The translations under genes were made by a program, and so were the position numbers. This document shows, in pieces, positions 1 through 8,167 of a DNA stretch of 64,000 nt (positions within the stretch are counted from its first letter, which is position 1; each line of letters starts with the position of its first letter). The notes under the pieces are model-generated. The model searched no databases. It was not told where the DNA came from and worked only from the letters and a program-made list of their open reading frames with translations. The DNA comes from an uncultured Sphingomonas sp. (GTDB lineage: Bacteria; Pseudomonadota; Alphaproteobacteria; Sphingomonadales; Sphingomonadaceae): positions 310,001 through 374,000 of the forward strand of contig NZ_CAJYHX010000028.1 of assembly GCF_913774285.1 (NCBI RefSeq). Direction: 5' to 3'.

Positions 1-95
1 AGCCACAGGCCGCCGCCGCCGATCGCCGGGCCCACCAGCGCGAGGATCGCAGCCAGCACGGTGAGCAGGCGCGAGGATCGTTGCGGGTCGGCCAT
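1..95 (-). CDS. N-terminal fragment, probable membrane-bound PQQ-dependent glucose/quinate dehydrogenase
   Basis: Only the first 31 codons are in the window, running off its left edge. They read as a charged start followed by a hydrophobic stretch, LTVLAAILALVGPAIGGGG and then LWL. This resembles the first membrane helix of the membrane-bound quinoprotein dehydrogenases of the glucose/quinate/shikimate family, which begin with a short polar segment and a GG-LWL-type helix end. A GGAG ribosome site lies 7 bases before the ATG on the minus strand. The gene is divergent from kdsD across 244 bases. The assignment rests on a short stretch, so another polytopic membrane protein is possible. Confidence 0.4.
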   Translation of the reverse strand, partial: MADPQRSSRLLTVLAAILALVGPAIGGGGLW

Positions 96-339
96 TGGGG
101 TGCTCCGAGATCGGATCATGGGGGGAATGCCCGCCAAACGGGAGGCCGTGCCGAGGGTTCCGAGCATGTCCCGCACTAGGCAAGTTTTTCCTAGCGGCCC
201 GCCCGGTCGGAAGGTGGCTGTTCCTATAAGAGACACTAGGGGCGTCTTGGCCCGGGTTCGTAACGGAGCAGGCATTGGCGGCATCCCCCTTGTCCGACGC
301 GCATTCCTGCGGGCGGCCCACCGCCGGGGGCCGCGGGGC

Positions 340-1338
340 ATGAAGCATACCGTGATTGCGCCGCACGCCGAGCTTGCTCCCGCGCCTGCACTCGCCTGGG
401 CGGCCGAGGTGATCGCCGCCGAACGCCGCGCGCTCCAGACCTTCGAAGCCGCATTGCCGCCGTCGCTCGCCGATGCCGTGGCGGTGATCGTCGGGCAGGC
501 AAGCCCGCTCACCTGCCTCGGCATGGGCAAGTCCGGCCTGATTGCCGCCAAGGTCGCGGCGACCTTCTCCAGCCTCGGCACGCCTGCCTATGCGCTCAAC
601 GCGGCAGAGGCGGCGCATGGCGATCTCGGCGCGGTGCAGGACGGCAATGTCGTGCTGCTCTTCTCGAACAGCGGCACCACCGACGAGATCCTGCGCATCC
701 TGCCGGTGCTGAAGGGCCGGGCCTGCGTGCTGATCGGCGTGGTCGGCCGCCCCGACTCGCCGCTCGGCCGCGCGGTGGACATCCTGATTCCCGCCTGCAC
801 CACCTGCGAGGCCGATCATATCGGCATGGCGCCCACCGCCAGTACCACGCTGCAGCTGGCGATCGGCGATGCACTGGCAGTCACCGCCAGCCGCAGCCGC
901 GGCTTCACCCGCGCCGATTTCCTTCGCCACCATCCCGCCGGGTTGCTCGGTCGGCAGTCGCTGCCGCTGCGCACGCTGATGCGCACCGGCGACGAATTGC
1001 CGGTGGTTGGGCCCAACGCACCGGTCGCGGATCTGCTCAGCACCATGTCGCGTGGCCGGATGGGGGCTGCGTGCGTGGTGCGGGAAGACGGCAAATTACT
1101 TGGCCTGGTCGTCGACGGTGACATCCGCCGGCACTTTCAGTCTCGCCGCGACGTCTACGACACCCCCGCCAGCACGCTGATGCAGCCGCACCCGCGCGTG
1201 ATCGATGTCGCCGCCACCCTCGGCGATGCGCTGCTGCTGTTGCGCGAGCGCGAGGGCGGCTACTCGGTCCTGCCCGTGGTCGATGGTGCGGGCCTTTTGC
1301 ACGGCATGCTGCATGCCAAGGACATGTTGAATGGCTAA
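340..1338 (+). CDS. kdsD: Arabinose-5-phosphate isomerase (KdsD/KpsF family)
   Basis: Interconverts ribulose 5-phosphate and arabinose 5-phosphate, the first step towards Kdo. The 332-residue product has an N-terminal SIS sugar-isomerase domain (GMGKSGLIAAKVAATFSSLG, then FSNSGTTDEI) and two C-terminal CBS domains (from about residue 215), the family layout and length. The frame stays open upstream to about base 61, but that stretch is arginine-rich and lacks family similarity, so ATG 340 is preferred. The last codons overlap the next gene by 8 bases, and kdsA follows, which points to one transcript for a Kdo-like sugar. The 244-base gap before it holds CACTAGG at 174 and again at 234, but no promoter I would defend. 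Confidence 0.9.
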   Translation: MKHTVIAPHAELAPAPALAWAAEVIAAERRALQTFEAALPPSLADAVAVIVGQASPLTCLGMGKSGLIAAKVAATFSSLGTPAYALNAAEAAHGDLGAVQDGNVVLLFSNSGTTDEILRILPVLKGRACVLIGVVGRPDSPLGRAVDILIPACTTCEADHIGMAPTASTTLQLAIGDALAVTASRSRGFTRADFLRHHPAGLLGRQSLPLRTLMRTGDELPVVGPNAPVADLLSTMSRGRMGAACVVREDGKLLGLVVDGDIRRHFQSRRDVYDTPASTLMQPHPRVIDVAATLGDALLLLREREGGYSVLPVVDGAGLLHGMLHAKDMLNG

Positions 1339-2659
1339 GCCCCTGAAGATCGTTGCCTTCGTTCCCGCCAAGGGCAGCAGCGAGCGCGTTTCCGACAAGA
1401 ACACCCGCATCCTCGACGGCGAGCATCTGTTCCGCCGCAAGCTGCTCCAGGCGCTCGATTGCCCGGCGATCAGCGAGGTCTGCCTCGATACCGAAAGCGC
1501 GGCGATGGCCGAGCTGGCGAGCGACCTGCCCGTCACCTGGCTCCAGCGCCCGGCGGAACTGGCGACCAACGCGACCGACGGGCACGGCATGTTCGCCTGG
1601 GAATGTGCGCAGCGCCCGGACGCGGACATCTGGATCCAGCTGCTCTGCACCGCGCCCTTCGTCACCGCCGACACGATCGGCCGGGCAATCGAGCGGCTGC
1701 TCGCCGATCCGGAGGCGGACAGCCTCGTCGCGGTCACCCGCGCCAAGCAATATTGCTGGGACGGGCAGGTGCCCGCCTATGGCACGGGCCGCATTCCGAA
1801 CAGCGTCGAATTGCCGGAGACGATCGTCGAGGCGATGAGCCTCTACATCGTCCGCCGCACCGGCGAGGGCGCAGCGACGCGCCGCTTTGGCACGCGCCCG
1901 ATCCTGTTCGATCTCGATCCGATCGAGCAGATCGACATCAACCATCATCATGACCTGGTGATCGCAGAAACGGTGGCCGCCGGCTTCCGCCAGGCGGAAG
2001 TGACGCGCTTCCGGGCCATGCTGCCGCATCTCTCGTCGCCGGTGCTGTCGGACATCCTCAAGGAGCGCGGCCACCGGGTGGTGCTGCCCAAGGCGCTGCG
2101 CCCGACCACGGGGGGCAAGTTCCTCGGCCGCGCCAAGACGCTTGAGCTTGCCGCGCTGCCCAACCGGCCCGATCGCGAGCCGGGCGGCGCGTGGAACGGC
2201 ATCTACGGCGCGCTGCAATCCTATCGCTTCGTGCGGCCCGGCGACGTGATCATGGTCGCGACCGAGCTGCCCGATTTCGCCTATTTCGGCGACCTCAACG
2301 CCAATCTCGCGATCCGATCGGGTGCGGTGGGCGCGGTGATCGACGGGGCGACACGCGACACCGCCGACGTGCGCGCGCTGGGCCTGCCGGTCTATGCCCG
2401 CAGCCAGACCTGCGACGACATCAAATATGAAGGCACCGTCAAGGCGATGAACCGCCCGATCACCATGGGCGAGGTGCGCATCGCCAATGGCGACGTGGTC
2501 TTCGCCGATCATGATGGCATCGTCGCGGTGCCGCGGGCGCTGTGGCCCGAAATCGAAGCGGCGGCGTGGGACGTGCTATCCAACGAAGCCACCATTCGCA
2601 TGCAGGCGGCGCGCGGCCGCGACGTGGATGCCATTCTCGCCGATTGCGGCGCGTTCTGA
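1331..2659 (+). CDS. Fusion: NeuA-type cytidylyltransferase + RraA-like (HMG aldolase family) domain
   Basis: A 442-residue protein made of two families. Residues 5-225 look like a CMP-sugar synthetase of the acylneuraminate type: FVPAKGSSERVSDKN at 10-24 matches the nucleotide-binding loop, with a strand ending in CLDTES and a C-terminal DIN motif near 211. Residues 235-442 match the RraA / 4-hydroxy-4-methyl-2-oxoglutarate aldolase family: GDLNANLAIRSGAVG near 320-334 and IDGATRD at 337-343, which keeps the Arg and Asp used for metal and substrate in active aldolases. The gene sits between kdsD and kdsA with an 8-base overlap and a TGATG junction, so the first half probably activates Kdo or a similar ulosonic acid in place of KdsB. 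The role of the second half is unknown; it may cleave or edit a keto-sugar acid. One continuous frame argues against an assembly artefact. Confidence 0.75.
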   Translation: MAKPLKIVAFVPAKGSSERVSDKNTRILDGEHLFRRKLLQALDCPAISEVCLDTESAAMAELASDLPVTWLQRPAELATNATDGHGMFAWECAQRPDADIWIQLLCTAPFVTADTIGRAIERLLADPEADSLVAVTRAKQYCWDGQVPAYGTGRIPNSVELPETIVEAMSLYIVRRTGEGAATRRFGTRPILFDLDPIEQIDINHHHDLVIAETVAAGFRQAEVTRFRAMLPHLSSPVLSDILKERGHRVVLPKALRPTTGGKFLGRAKTLELAALPNRPDREPGGAWNGIYGALQSYRFVRPGDVIMVATELPDFAYFGDLNANLAIRSGAVGAVIDGATRDTADVRALGLPVYARSQTCDDIKYEGTVKAMNRPITMGEVRIANGDVVFADHDGIVAVPRALWPEIEAAAWDVLSNEATIRMQAARGRDVDAILADCGAF

Positions 2660-3492
2660 TGGATTTGACGATGAAGACGGTCAAGGTCGGTGCCCTGGAG
2701 ATCGCCAACGACAAGCCGTTCGTGCTCGTCGCCGGCCCCTGCGCGATGGAGAGCCGCGACCATGCCTTCTTCATGGCCGAGGCACTGACCACGCTGTGCG
2801 CCGAGCTCGGCATCGGCTTCCTCTACAAGACCTCGTTCGACAAGGGGAACCGCACCTCGATCGACGCGCCGCGCGGCATCGGCATGGACGCGGCGCTCAA
2901 GGTGTTCGCCGAGCTGAAGGCCGCGTTCGGCTGCCCGGTGCTGACCGACGTCCACGATGCCGGCCAGTGCGCGCCGGTGGCCGAAGTGGTCGACGTGCTG
3001 CAGATCCCGGCGTTCTTGTGCCGCCAGACCGACCTGCTCCTCGCCGCCGGCCAGACCGGCCGTGCGGTGAACGTCAAGAAGGGCCAGTTCCTCGCGCCTT
3101 GGGACATGAAGAACGTCGCCGGCAAGCTCGCCTCCACGGGCAACGACAACATCATCCTGTGCGAACGCGGGGCCAGCTTCGGCTACAATACGCTAGTCAG
3201 CGACATGCGGTCGCTGCCGATCCTGGCGGAGACCGGCTATCCGGTGATGTTCGACGCCACCCATTCGGTGCAGCAGCCGGGCGGGCAGGGCACCAGCTCG
3301 GGCGGTCAGCGCGAGTTCGTGCCGGTCCTCGCGCGCGCGGCGGTGGCGGTAGGCGTGGCGGCGGTGTTCATCGAGACGCACCAGGCGCCCGACACCGCCC
3401 CCAGCGACGGCCCCAACATGGTGCCGCTCGACCAGATGCGCGCGCTGCTTACCCGCCTCAAGGCGTTCGACACCCTCGCCAAGGCGGGCTGA
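2659..3492 (+). CDS. kdsA: 3-deoxy-8-phosphooctulonate synthase
   Basis: Condenses arabinose 5-phosphate with phosphoenolpyruvate to give Kdo 8-phosphate. The 277-residue product carries the family landmarks in order: AGPCAMESRDHA, YKTSFDKGNRTS, TDVHDAGQCAPVAEVVDVLQ, NVKKGQFLAPWDMKNV, FDATHSVQQPGGQG and IETHQAPDTAPSDGPN. The start ATG overlaps the stop of the fusion gene (TGATG), and a second ATG at 2671 is an equally plausible initiator. With kdsD two genes upstream, two of the four Kdo steps are encoded here; no KdsC phosphatase is visible. Confidence 0.93.
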   Translation: MDLTMKTVKVGALEIANDKPFVLVAGPCAMESRDHAFFMAEALTTLCAELGIGFLYKTSFDKGNRTSIDAPRGIGMDAALKVFAELKAAFGCPVLTDVHDAGQCAPVAEVVDVLQIPAFLCRQTDLLLAAGQTGRAVNVKKGQFLAPWDMKNVAGKLASTGNDNIILCERGASFGYNTLVSDMRSLPILAETGYPVMFDATHSVQQPGGQGTSSGGQREFVPVLARAAVAVGVAAVFIETHQAPDTAPSDGPNMVPLDQMRALLTRLKAFDTLAKAG

Positions 3493-3504
3493 GCCTGCCG
3501 CCCA

Positions 3505-3729
3505 TCAGCGGCCGAGCTGTTCCTTGAGTGCATCGATCCGCTTCGAGGCCTCCGCCTTGTTGAGATCGCCCTCGATCGGCGTCTCGCCCGCTTCCTCGAG
3601 CAGCGTGGTGAGGTAGGAGGCCTGGGCGCCGGTCATCGGATCGTCACCCGAGACCCAGTCGTCGGGATCCTTCTCGGTGTTCGAGCCGGGATGTTCGTCG
3701 AGCTTCGGGTTATGCAGTGTCTCGGCCAT
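3505..3729 (-). CDS. DUF3072 family small acidic protein
   Basis: A 74-residue acidic protein containing PMTGAQASYLTTLLEEAGE, the hallmark of DUF3072, followed by a helix ending in ALKEQLGR. It has no signal peptide or membrane segment, so it is probably cytoplasmic. A CGGAGGCGATC ribosome site precedes the ATG. It converges with kdsA, leaving 12 bases between stops. No function is established for the family. Confidence 0.8.
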   Translation of the reverse strand: MAETLHNPKLDEHPGSNTEKDPDDWVSGDDPMTGAQASYLTTLLEEAGETPIEGDLNKAEASKRIDALKEQLGR

Positions 3730-3861
3730 GATCGCCTCCGGATGTTCCTGTTACGTTCGGTAACGGGCGGCGCATCGTGCTGGTTCCACGGCATTTCTTC
3801 TGAACCGTAGGATGCGCGAGCCGTTGGAGGCGAACCGATGCCGGCCAGCAAGGAGTCATCC

Positions 3862-4251
3862 ATGTCGCTTGAGAAGATGATCGCGCTGCACCCCGATGTG
3901 GGCGCCGATGCCAATGCCCAACTCGCCAAGGCGGCGCGCCATGCGATGCTGTGTTCGCTGATGTGCACCAGCTGCGCCGATGCCTGCGTCGCCGAGGCGA
4001 TGGACATGCGGCAGTGCGTGCGCACCTGTCTCGACTGTGCCGACGTCTGTGGGGCGACGGCGCGGCTGGCGACGCGGCGCACCGGGCAGAACATCGCGAT
4101 GCTGCGGGCGATGCTGGAGACGTGCATCCGCGCCTGCGAGCTCTGTGCCGAGGAATGCGCCAAGCACGACCACGAACATTGCAAGCTCTGCGCGACAATG
4201 TGCCGCGAATGCGCCGAGGATTGCCGCGCGGCACTGCCGACGGTGCAATGA
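3862..4251 (+). CDS. Four-helix bundle copper-binding (Csp-like) protein
   Basis: A 129-residue protein with 17 cysteines arranged along amphipathic helices: LCSLMCTSCADAC, QCVRTCLDCADVC, TCIRACELCAEEC and HCKLCATMCRECAEDC. This is the pattern of the copper storage proteins, which line the core of a four-helix bundle with Cys and bind many Cu(I) ions. No signal peptide is seen, so a cytosolic Csp3-like role is more likely than a periplasmic one. AAGGAG at 3850-3855 lies six bases before ATG 3862 and decides the start over the ATG at 3838. No copper pump or sensor is adjacent. Confidence 0.85.
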   Translation: MSLEKMIALHPDVGADANAQLAKAARHAMLCSLMCTSCADACVAEAMDMRQCVRTCLDCADVCGATARLATRRTGQNIAMLRAMLETCIRACELCAEECAKHDHEHCKLCATMCRECAEDCRAALPTVQ

Positions 4252-4259
4252 GCTTGGGC

Positions 4260-4280
4260 GGGAGGGCCGGGTGCCCTCCC
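4260..4280. terminator. GC-rich hairpin between convergent genes
   Basis: An 8-bp perfect stem, GGGAGGGC against GCCCTCCC, with a 5-base loop. It lies between the stops of the copper-binding protein gene and the xylanase gene. There is no T-run on either side, so it may act as a transcript 3'-end stabiliser rather than a full intrinsic terminator. Confidence 0.4.
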
Positions 4281-4290
4281 ACCCGTGCCG

Positions 4291-4965
4291 TCACTGCTGC
4301 CAGACGGTGACGTTGGAATTGCCGACGCTGCCGAAGCCTTCGGTCGCCAGCACCTGATAGTTCATCGTGCCGAGATTCATGCCGACATTGGCCCAGGCAT
4401 TCACATGGTTGCGGAAGGTGATCGTGTTGTTGGTGCCGGTCGCCCGCTTGGCGGTCCGCACGCTCCAATATTGGTAGAAGGTAGCGTTGCCGATGATCGA
4501 CGGCGCGTTGACCCGCTGGGTGCGGTAGATGCGGTAGCTGCCGCCATCGGTGTTCACCGTGCCGAGCTGCTGCGCATTGCCCGGCGGCGTGAAATTGCCC
4601 CAATTATCGACGACATAATATTCGACCAGCGGGTTGGTCGACCAGCCGTAGAGCGCGAGATAGCCGTTGTTGCCCGGCACGAACACGCCCGCATTATAGC
4701 CGACGACCCGGTTGATCGATCCCGTCTGCCAGCCCTTGCCCACGACGAGGTTGCCGCTCGATCCCAGGTTCCAGTTGACGCTGTAATTGCCGCCACTGCC
4801 GAGCGTCATGCACCCCGAACCGGAATCACGAAAGAAGGTGAAGAAGAACCCGTTGTTGGTGCCGGTCTGGTTCGAACAGATCGTTTGCGCTTGGGCACTA
4901 CCGACCGCTACCCCCATCGCAAGCAACGATGGTAGCGCTATCAATTTGAGGGCCTTGACGATCAT
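4291..4965 (-). CDS. Secreted GH11 endo-1,4-beta-xylanase
   Basis: Hydrolyses beta-1,4 xylan. The 224-residue precursor begins with a signal peptide cut after the AQA at residues 25-27. The mature part is a single glycoside hydrolase 11 jelly roll. NPLVEYYVVDNWG carries the nucleophile E115, and VLATEGFGSVGNSNVTVW carries the acid/base E209. The length is normal for a single-domain GH11 enzyme and no carbohydrate-binding module is attached. AGAAGGAACC directly before ATG 4965 supports the start; the frame extends further upstream without the signal peptide. The gene looks less GC-rich than its neighbours and stands alone with no other xylan genes nearby, so horizontal gain is possible. Confidence 0.9.
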   Translation of the reverse strand: MIVKALKLIALPSLLAMGVAVGSAQAQTICSNQTGTNNGFFFTFFRDSGSGCMTLGSGGNYSVNWNLGSSGNLVVGKGWQTGSINRVVGYNAGVFVPGNNGYLALYGWSTNPLVEYYVVDNWGNFTPPGNAQQLGTVNTDGGSYRIYRTQRVNAPSIIGNATFYQYWSVRTAKRATGTNNTITFRNHVNAWANVGMNLGTMNYQVLATEGFGSVGNSNVTVWQQ

Positions 4966-5078
4966 GGTTCCTTCTCCTCCGACGATGTGTCGATTGTTGT
5001 CACGTTTCTGCGTCGTGACGAGAAAGATCATGATCGACGCGCGGGTGAGTCGTCAACGTGCCCGAAAGATACTTCGGT

Positions 5079-7442
5079 TCATTTGGGAAGGGACACGCGC
5101 GCGATGGCCTCCGGCGCATCGTGGAGGCGCAAATATAACGTGCCCGTCGTCGGCGCGGGCACCGGGATCGTGCCGCCGACAAAGCCTAGCGGCACCGGCG
5201 TCGACCGGGCGAAATCGGGCGAATCGCTCAGCGCCGCGACGACGAACAGGTCCTGGCCGGCAAGCGTGCACGGCGCGCCGTCGCCCGGGCAGCTCAGGCC
5301 GGACAGTAGCGGCAGCCGGGCGAGGATGACCAAGGGCTGCCAGTCGCCGGGCGTGCCGTCCTGTACCAGCCGGTAGCGCAGCGGCCCCGCAATGCCGGCG
5401 CCCAGCAGTGCGCGCGGAGCGAAATGCGCGACCACCACATCGGCGCCCACACGCTGCAGCGCGCCGTCGCGGAATCCGAGTCGGGCGGTCGGGCCCTCGG
5501 CGCCGGCGATCTCGACGCCGCCGCCATCCCCCAGTGTGCCGCGAATCACCTTGAACGAGAAGTCGATCGACGCGTCGGCGGGCAGCACGCCGTCGGGCAG
5601 GGTGATCGGCAATGCGCCGGTGACCGGCTTGCCGCTCACCGCGCGGCTGAGCAGCGTCGCTACGGGGCGCGGCGCCGTCGCACGGACCGCCAGCTTGACG
5701 CTGCGGCCGTCACGGAGCCGCACCACCGCCTCGCCGTCACCGGCGGGGATCGGAGCCTCCGCCGTTAGCACCAGCCGGTCGCCGTCGCCGCCGCGCGACA
5801 GGGCGCCGGGCGCGAAGTGCAGCCCGTGCCAGTCGAGCCCGGCCACCTGGTCGAGCCGGGCGCCTTCCAGTATGCCCTCGGCATCGCCTTCGTGCACCAC
5901 GAAGCGATCGAGCCGGCTCGCCTCCAGCCGGGCGACCAGCGGGATCGTGTCCGGCGGCGCGCTGCCGAAGCGGGCGATGTTCAGCGTCAGCGCGCCGGGC
6001 TTGGCGTCCTTGAGCGGCAGCGTCATGGTCAGCTCATCCTGGCCGGTCACCTTGAACGGCACCGGCGTGCGCGTGCCGGCCGCATCGCTCAGCGCGATCT
6101 GGCTGACGCAGAACGCCGCGCCGCCGCGCAGCACCAGCGGATGCTCGCGCCCGACGACGACGTTGCTGTCCGGCACCGCGCGCCACGCTCCCATCTTGTC
6201 GAGCTGCACCGGCAGCCGCGGTCCGGTGAAGGCATCGAAGCCCCAGCGCCCCTGCAGCACTGCGTTGGAGACCGTACCCAGGTCCGCCGGCACCGCGCCG
6301 TCCAGCTTCACGCCGCCCTTTTCGACATCGGGCAGCACGGGCACGTCGCGTGTCGCCCCTTCATTGCTGGTCACCCTTACCGACAGCGACCGCCCGAAAT
6401 CGGTGGCGTACAGGAGCGGCGCGTCCTCCAGCGGCAGCACCAGATCGGGCTTGGCGAGGCACACCGGTGTCGGGCCGCCGGCCTGCCAGATCGGCGGCGT
6501 GGCGGGGCCGATCGGCGGCAGCGGTGCGGCCAGCACCGAACGCGGGCTCTGGAAGGAGGGGGCGGCGTTGAGCAGCAGCTTCAGCGTGTCGCCGCGGCCC
6601 AGCGCCAGCGCCGGCAGATACTGATATTGCGGGCTGCGAAACGCGCCGAACAGCTTGGCGACGTCGCGCGCCAGCCCGATATAGGAGCTGTAATAGCCGC
6701 CCCCCGCCTGGGGCGTCGCGGCGATGCTGTAGGCGAGGTCGGCGGGCGTGCCGGTCAGCGTCTCCGCCAGCGTGGTGCCGCGCTGGGTCTGCAGCACCAG
6801 CGAATCGCGATTCTGAGTAAGGCAGGCCGCCTGCAGCCCGCGCGGGCGCGACAGGCATTCGGCGTTGAGCTTAATCCGCAGCGCATTGGCGAGCACCGGC
6901 GCGGCGGTGGCGAGCCGCTCGGGCGCGGTGTCGCCGATCCGCGCGATGGCGGTGACGAACGCATCGAGCCGGGCGCGATCGAGCGAGGCCTGGAACAGAT
7001 CCTGCGCCACCCGCACGAACACGCCCGGCCGCCCCCGCACCGCATCGCGCACTGCATCGAACCCGCCGCCGGTGTCGGGCGCGAGCAGCAGCACCGCCTG
7101 CTCGGCGCCCTCCGGCACCGTTAGCTCGAGCTTGTTCTTCTTTTTGCGCCAGGTCTCGGCGACGAAGAACCAGTCCTTGGGCGGCGGGTTGGTTGCGCCG
7201 CGCAGGAAGGCGACGACCAGCAGATAATGCGCGGCCTGGTCGGGCGGCAGCGCCGCCTCGGCCGTCACCTTGTCGCCCGGCTGGAGCGACGGGACCGCGC
7301 CGATCGGCAGTGTCGTGCTGCCCCGCGTCACCGTCAGCTTCAGGTCCGGTCCGACCAGGTCGAAGGCGTTCTGCTGGGCCTGGGCGGGGAGGGCGGCGCA
7401 GAGCAGCGCCAGCAGCATCGGGATCAGGGGAAGGCGAAGCAT
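5079..7442 (-). CDS. Large secreted protein of unknown function
   Basis: A 787-residue precursor with a clear signal peptide (MLRLPLIPMLLALLCAALPA, cut after AQA). The ATG at 7442 is chosen because the signal sequence begins there, although the frame is open further upstream. The mature part is rich in beta-type, Pro/Gly-containing segments, lacks membrane helices after the leader, and has few cysteines. I recognise no catalytic motif. The early segment (GDKVTAEAALPPDQAAHY, then LLVVAFLRG) could be a small surface-exposed beta domain. It is divergent from the ECF sigma gene across 149 bases, so it could belong to that regulon, but nothing in the sequence proves this. Confidence 0.7.
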   Translation of the reverse strand: MLRLPLIPMLLALLCAALPAQAQQNAFDLVGPDLKLTVTRGSTTLPIGAVPSLQPGDKVTAEAALPPDQAAHYLLVVAFLRGATNPPPKDWFFVAETWRKKKNKLELTVPEGAEQAVLLLAPDTGGGFDAVRDAVRGRPGVFVRVAQDLFQASLDRARLDAFVTAIARIGDTAPERLATAAPVLANALRIKLNAECLSRPRGLQAACLTQNRDSLVLQTQRGTTLAETLTGTPADLAYSIAATPQAGGGYYSSYIGLARDVAKLFGAFRSPQYQYLPALALGRGDTLKLLLNAAPSFQSPRSVLAAPLPPIGPATPPIWQAGGPTPVCLAKPDLVLPLEDAPLLYATDFGRSLSVRVTSNEGATRDVPVLPDVEKGGVKLDGAVPADLGTVSNAVLQGRWGFDAFTGPRLPVQLDKMGAWRAVPDSNVVVGREHPLVLRGGAAFCVSQIALSDAAGTRTPVPFKVTGQDELTMTLPLKDAKPGALTLNIARFGSAPPDTIPLVARLEASRLDRFVVHEGDAEGILEGARLDQVAGLDWHGLHFAPGALSRGGDGDRLVLTAEAPIPAGDGEAVVRLRDGRSVKLAVRATAPRPVATLLSRAVSGKPVTGALPITLPDGVLPADASIDFSFKVIRGTLGDGGGVEIAGAEGPTARLGFRDGALQRVGADVVVAHFAPRALLGAGIAGPLRYRLVQDGTPGDWQPLVILARLPLLSGLSCPGDGAPCTLAGQDLFVVAALSDSPDFARSTPVPLGFVGGTIPVPAPTTGTLYLRLHDAPEAIARVSLPK

Positions 7443-7591
7443 CGCGCCGCTATAGGGGAAGCGGGGCGGGCAGGGCCACCACCGACGCGACGAACCGCGA
7501 CGTCGAGGCGCAGGATGGCCGCGTTGCTCGTCGCACGCGGCGCCCGTCACGCCGCGCTTGCTCCCCTTGCATGATTCGCTAGGTTGCGCGC

Positions 7592-8167
7592 GTGGCTTCT
7601 TCCACTCCTTCGGCCGGCGACGGCGCGCGCGCCCGGCTCGTCCAAGCGCTCGGCGAAGTCGCGAGCGGTGACCGCAAGGCGCTCAAAACCGTCTATGATC
7701 TGACGGCGGCGAAGCTGATGGGCGTCTGCCTGCGTATCTGCCAGGACCGCGAGGCCGCAGAGGATGTGATGCAGGAAGTGTATCTGAAGGTGTGGGACAG
7801 GGCAGGGCGCTTCGACGCGTCGCGCGCCAGCCCGATCACCTGGCTGTGCACGATCGCCCGCAACACCGCCATCGACTGGCGCCGCGCCCGCGGACTGGGC
7901 GAGACTGCACCGGTCGAAGCCGCGCTCGAACTGCCTGACGGCCGTCCCTCTGCGGAGACGCTGCTCGAAGCGGGGGAGACGCAGGCGCGCATCTTCGATT
8001 GCCTCGAGGCGCTGGAGGAAAAGCCGCGCGGGGCGATCCGCGCTGCCTTTTTCCAAGGCCGCACCTATCCCGAGCTCGCCGCCGCCGCCGCGGTGCCGCT
8101 GGGTACGATGAAGAGCTGGATCCGGCGCGGGCTGCTGCAATTGCGGGGGTGCCTCGGCGATGGCTGA
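7592..8167 (+). CDS. ECF RNA polymerase sigma factor (SigK-like)
   Basis: A 191-residue ECF sigma factor with region 2 (LMGVCLRICQDREAAEDVMQ, VYLKVWDRAGRFD, TWLCTIARNTAIDWRR) and region 4 (FFQGRTYPELAAAAAVPLGT, MKSWIRRGLLQLRGCL). It directs RNA polymerase to a small promoter set. It starts at GTG 7592 and overlaps the next gene, a putative anti-sigma factor, by 8 bases, so the two should be translated in step. The pairing and a fasciclin gene downstream resemble the mycobacterial sigK-rskA-mpt70 group. Confidence 0.9.
   Translation: MASSTPSAGDGARARLVQALGEVASGDRKALKTVYDLTAAKLMGVCLRICQDREAAEDVMQEVYLKVWDRAGRFDASRASPITWLCTIARNTAIDWRRARGLGETAPVEAALELPDGRPSAETLLEAGETQARIFDCLEALEEKPRGAIRAAFFQGRTYPELAAAAAVPLGTMKSWIRRGLLQLRGCLGDG

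Noticed and set aside
61..339. Upstream extension of the kdsD frame
   Set aside because: It is open but Arg/Gly-rich and unlike the family; ATG 340 starts the conserved region. The extension would also cross the divergent promoter region.
1037..2512. Long open frame antisense to the cytidylyltransferase fusion
   Set aside because: Its composition (His/Asp/Gly/Arg-rich) is that of an antisense shadow in GC-rich DNA, and the sense strand encodes two clear families.
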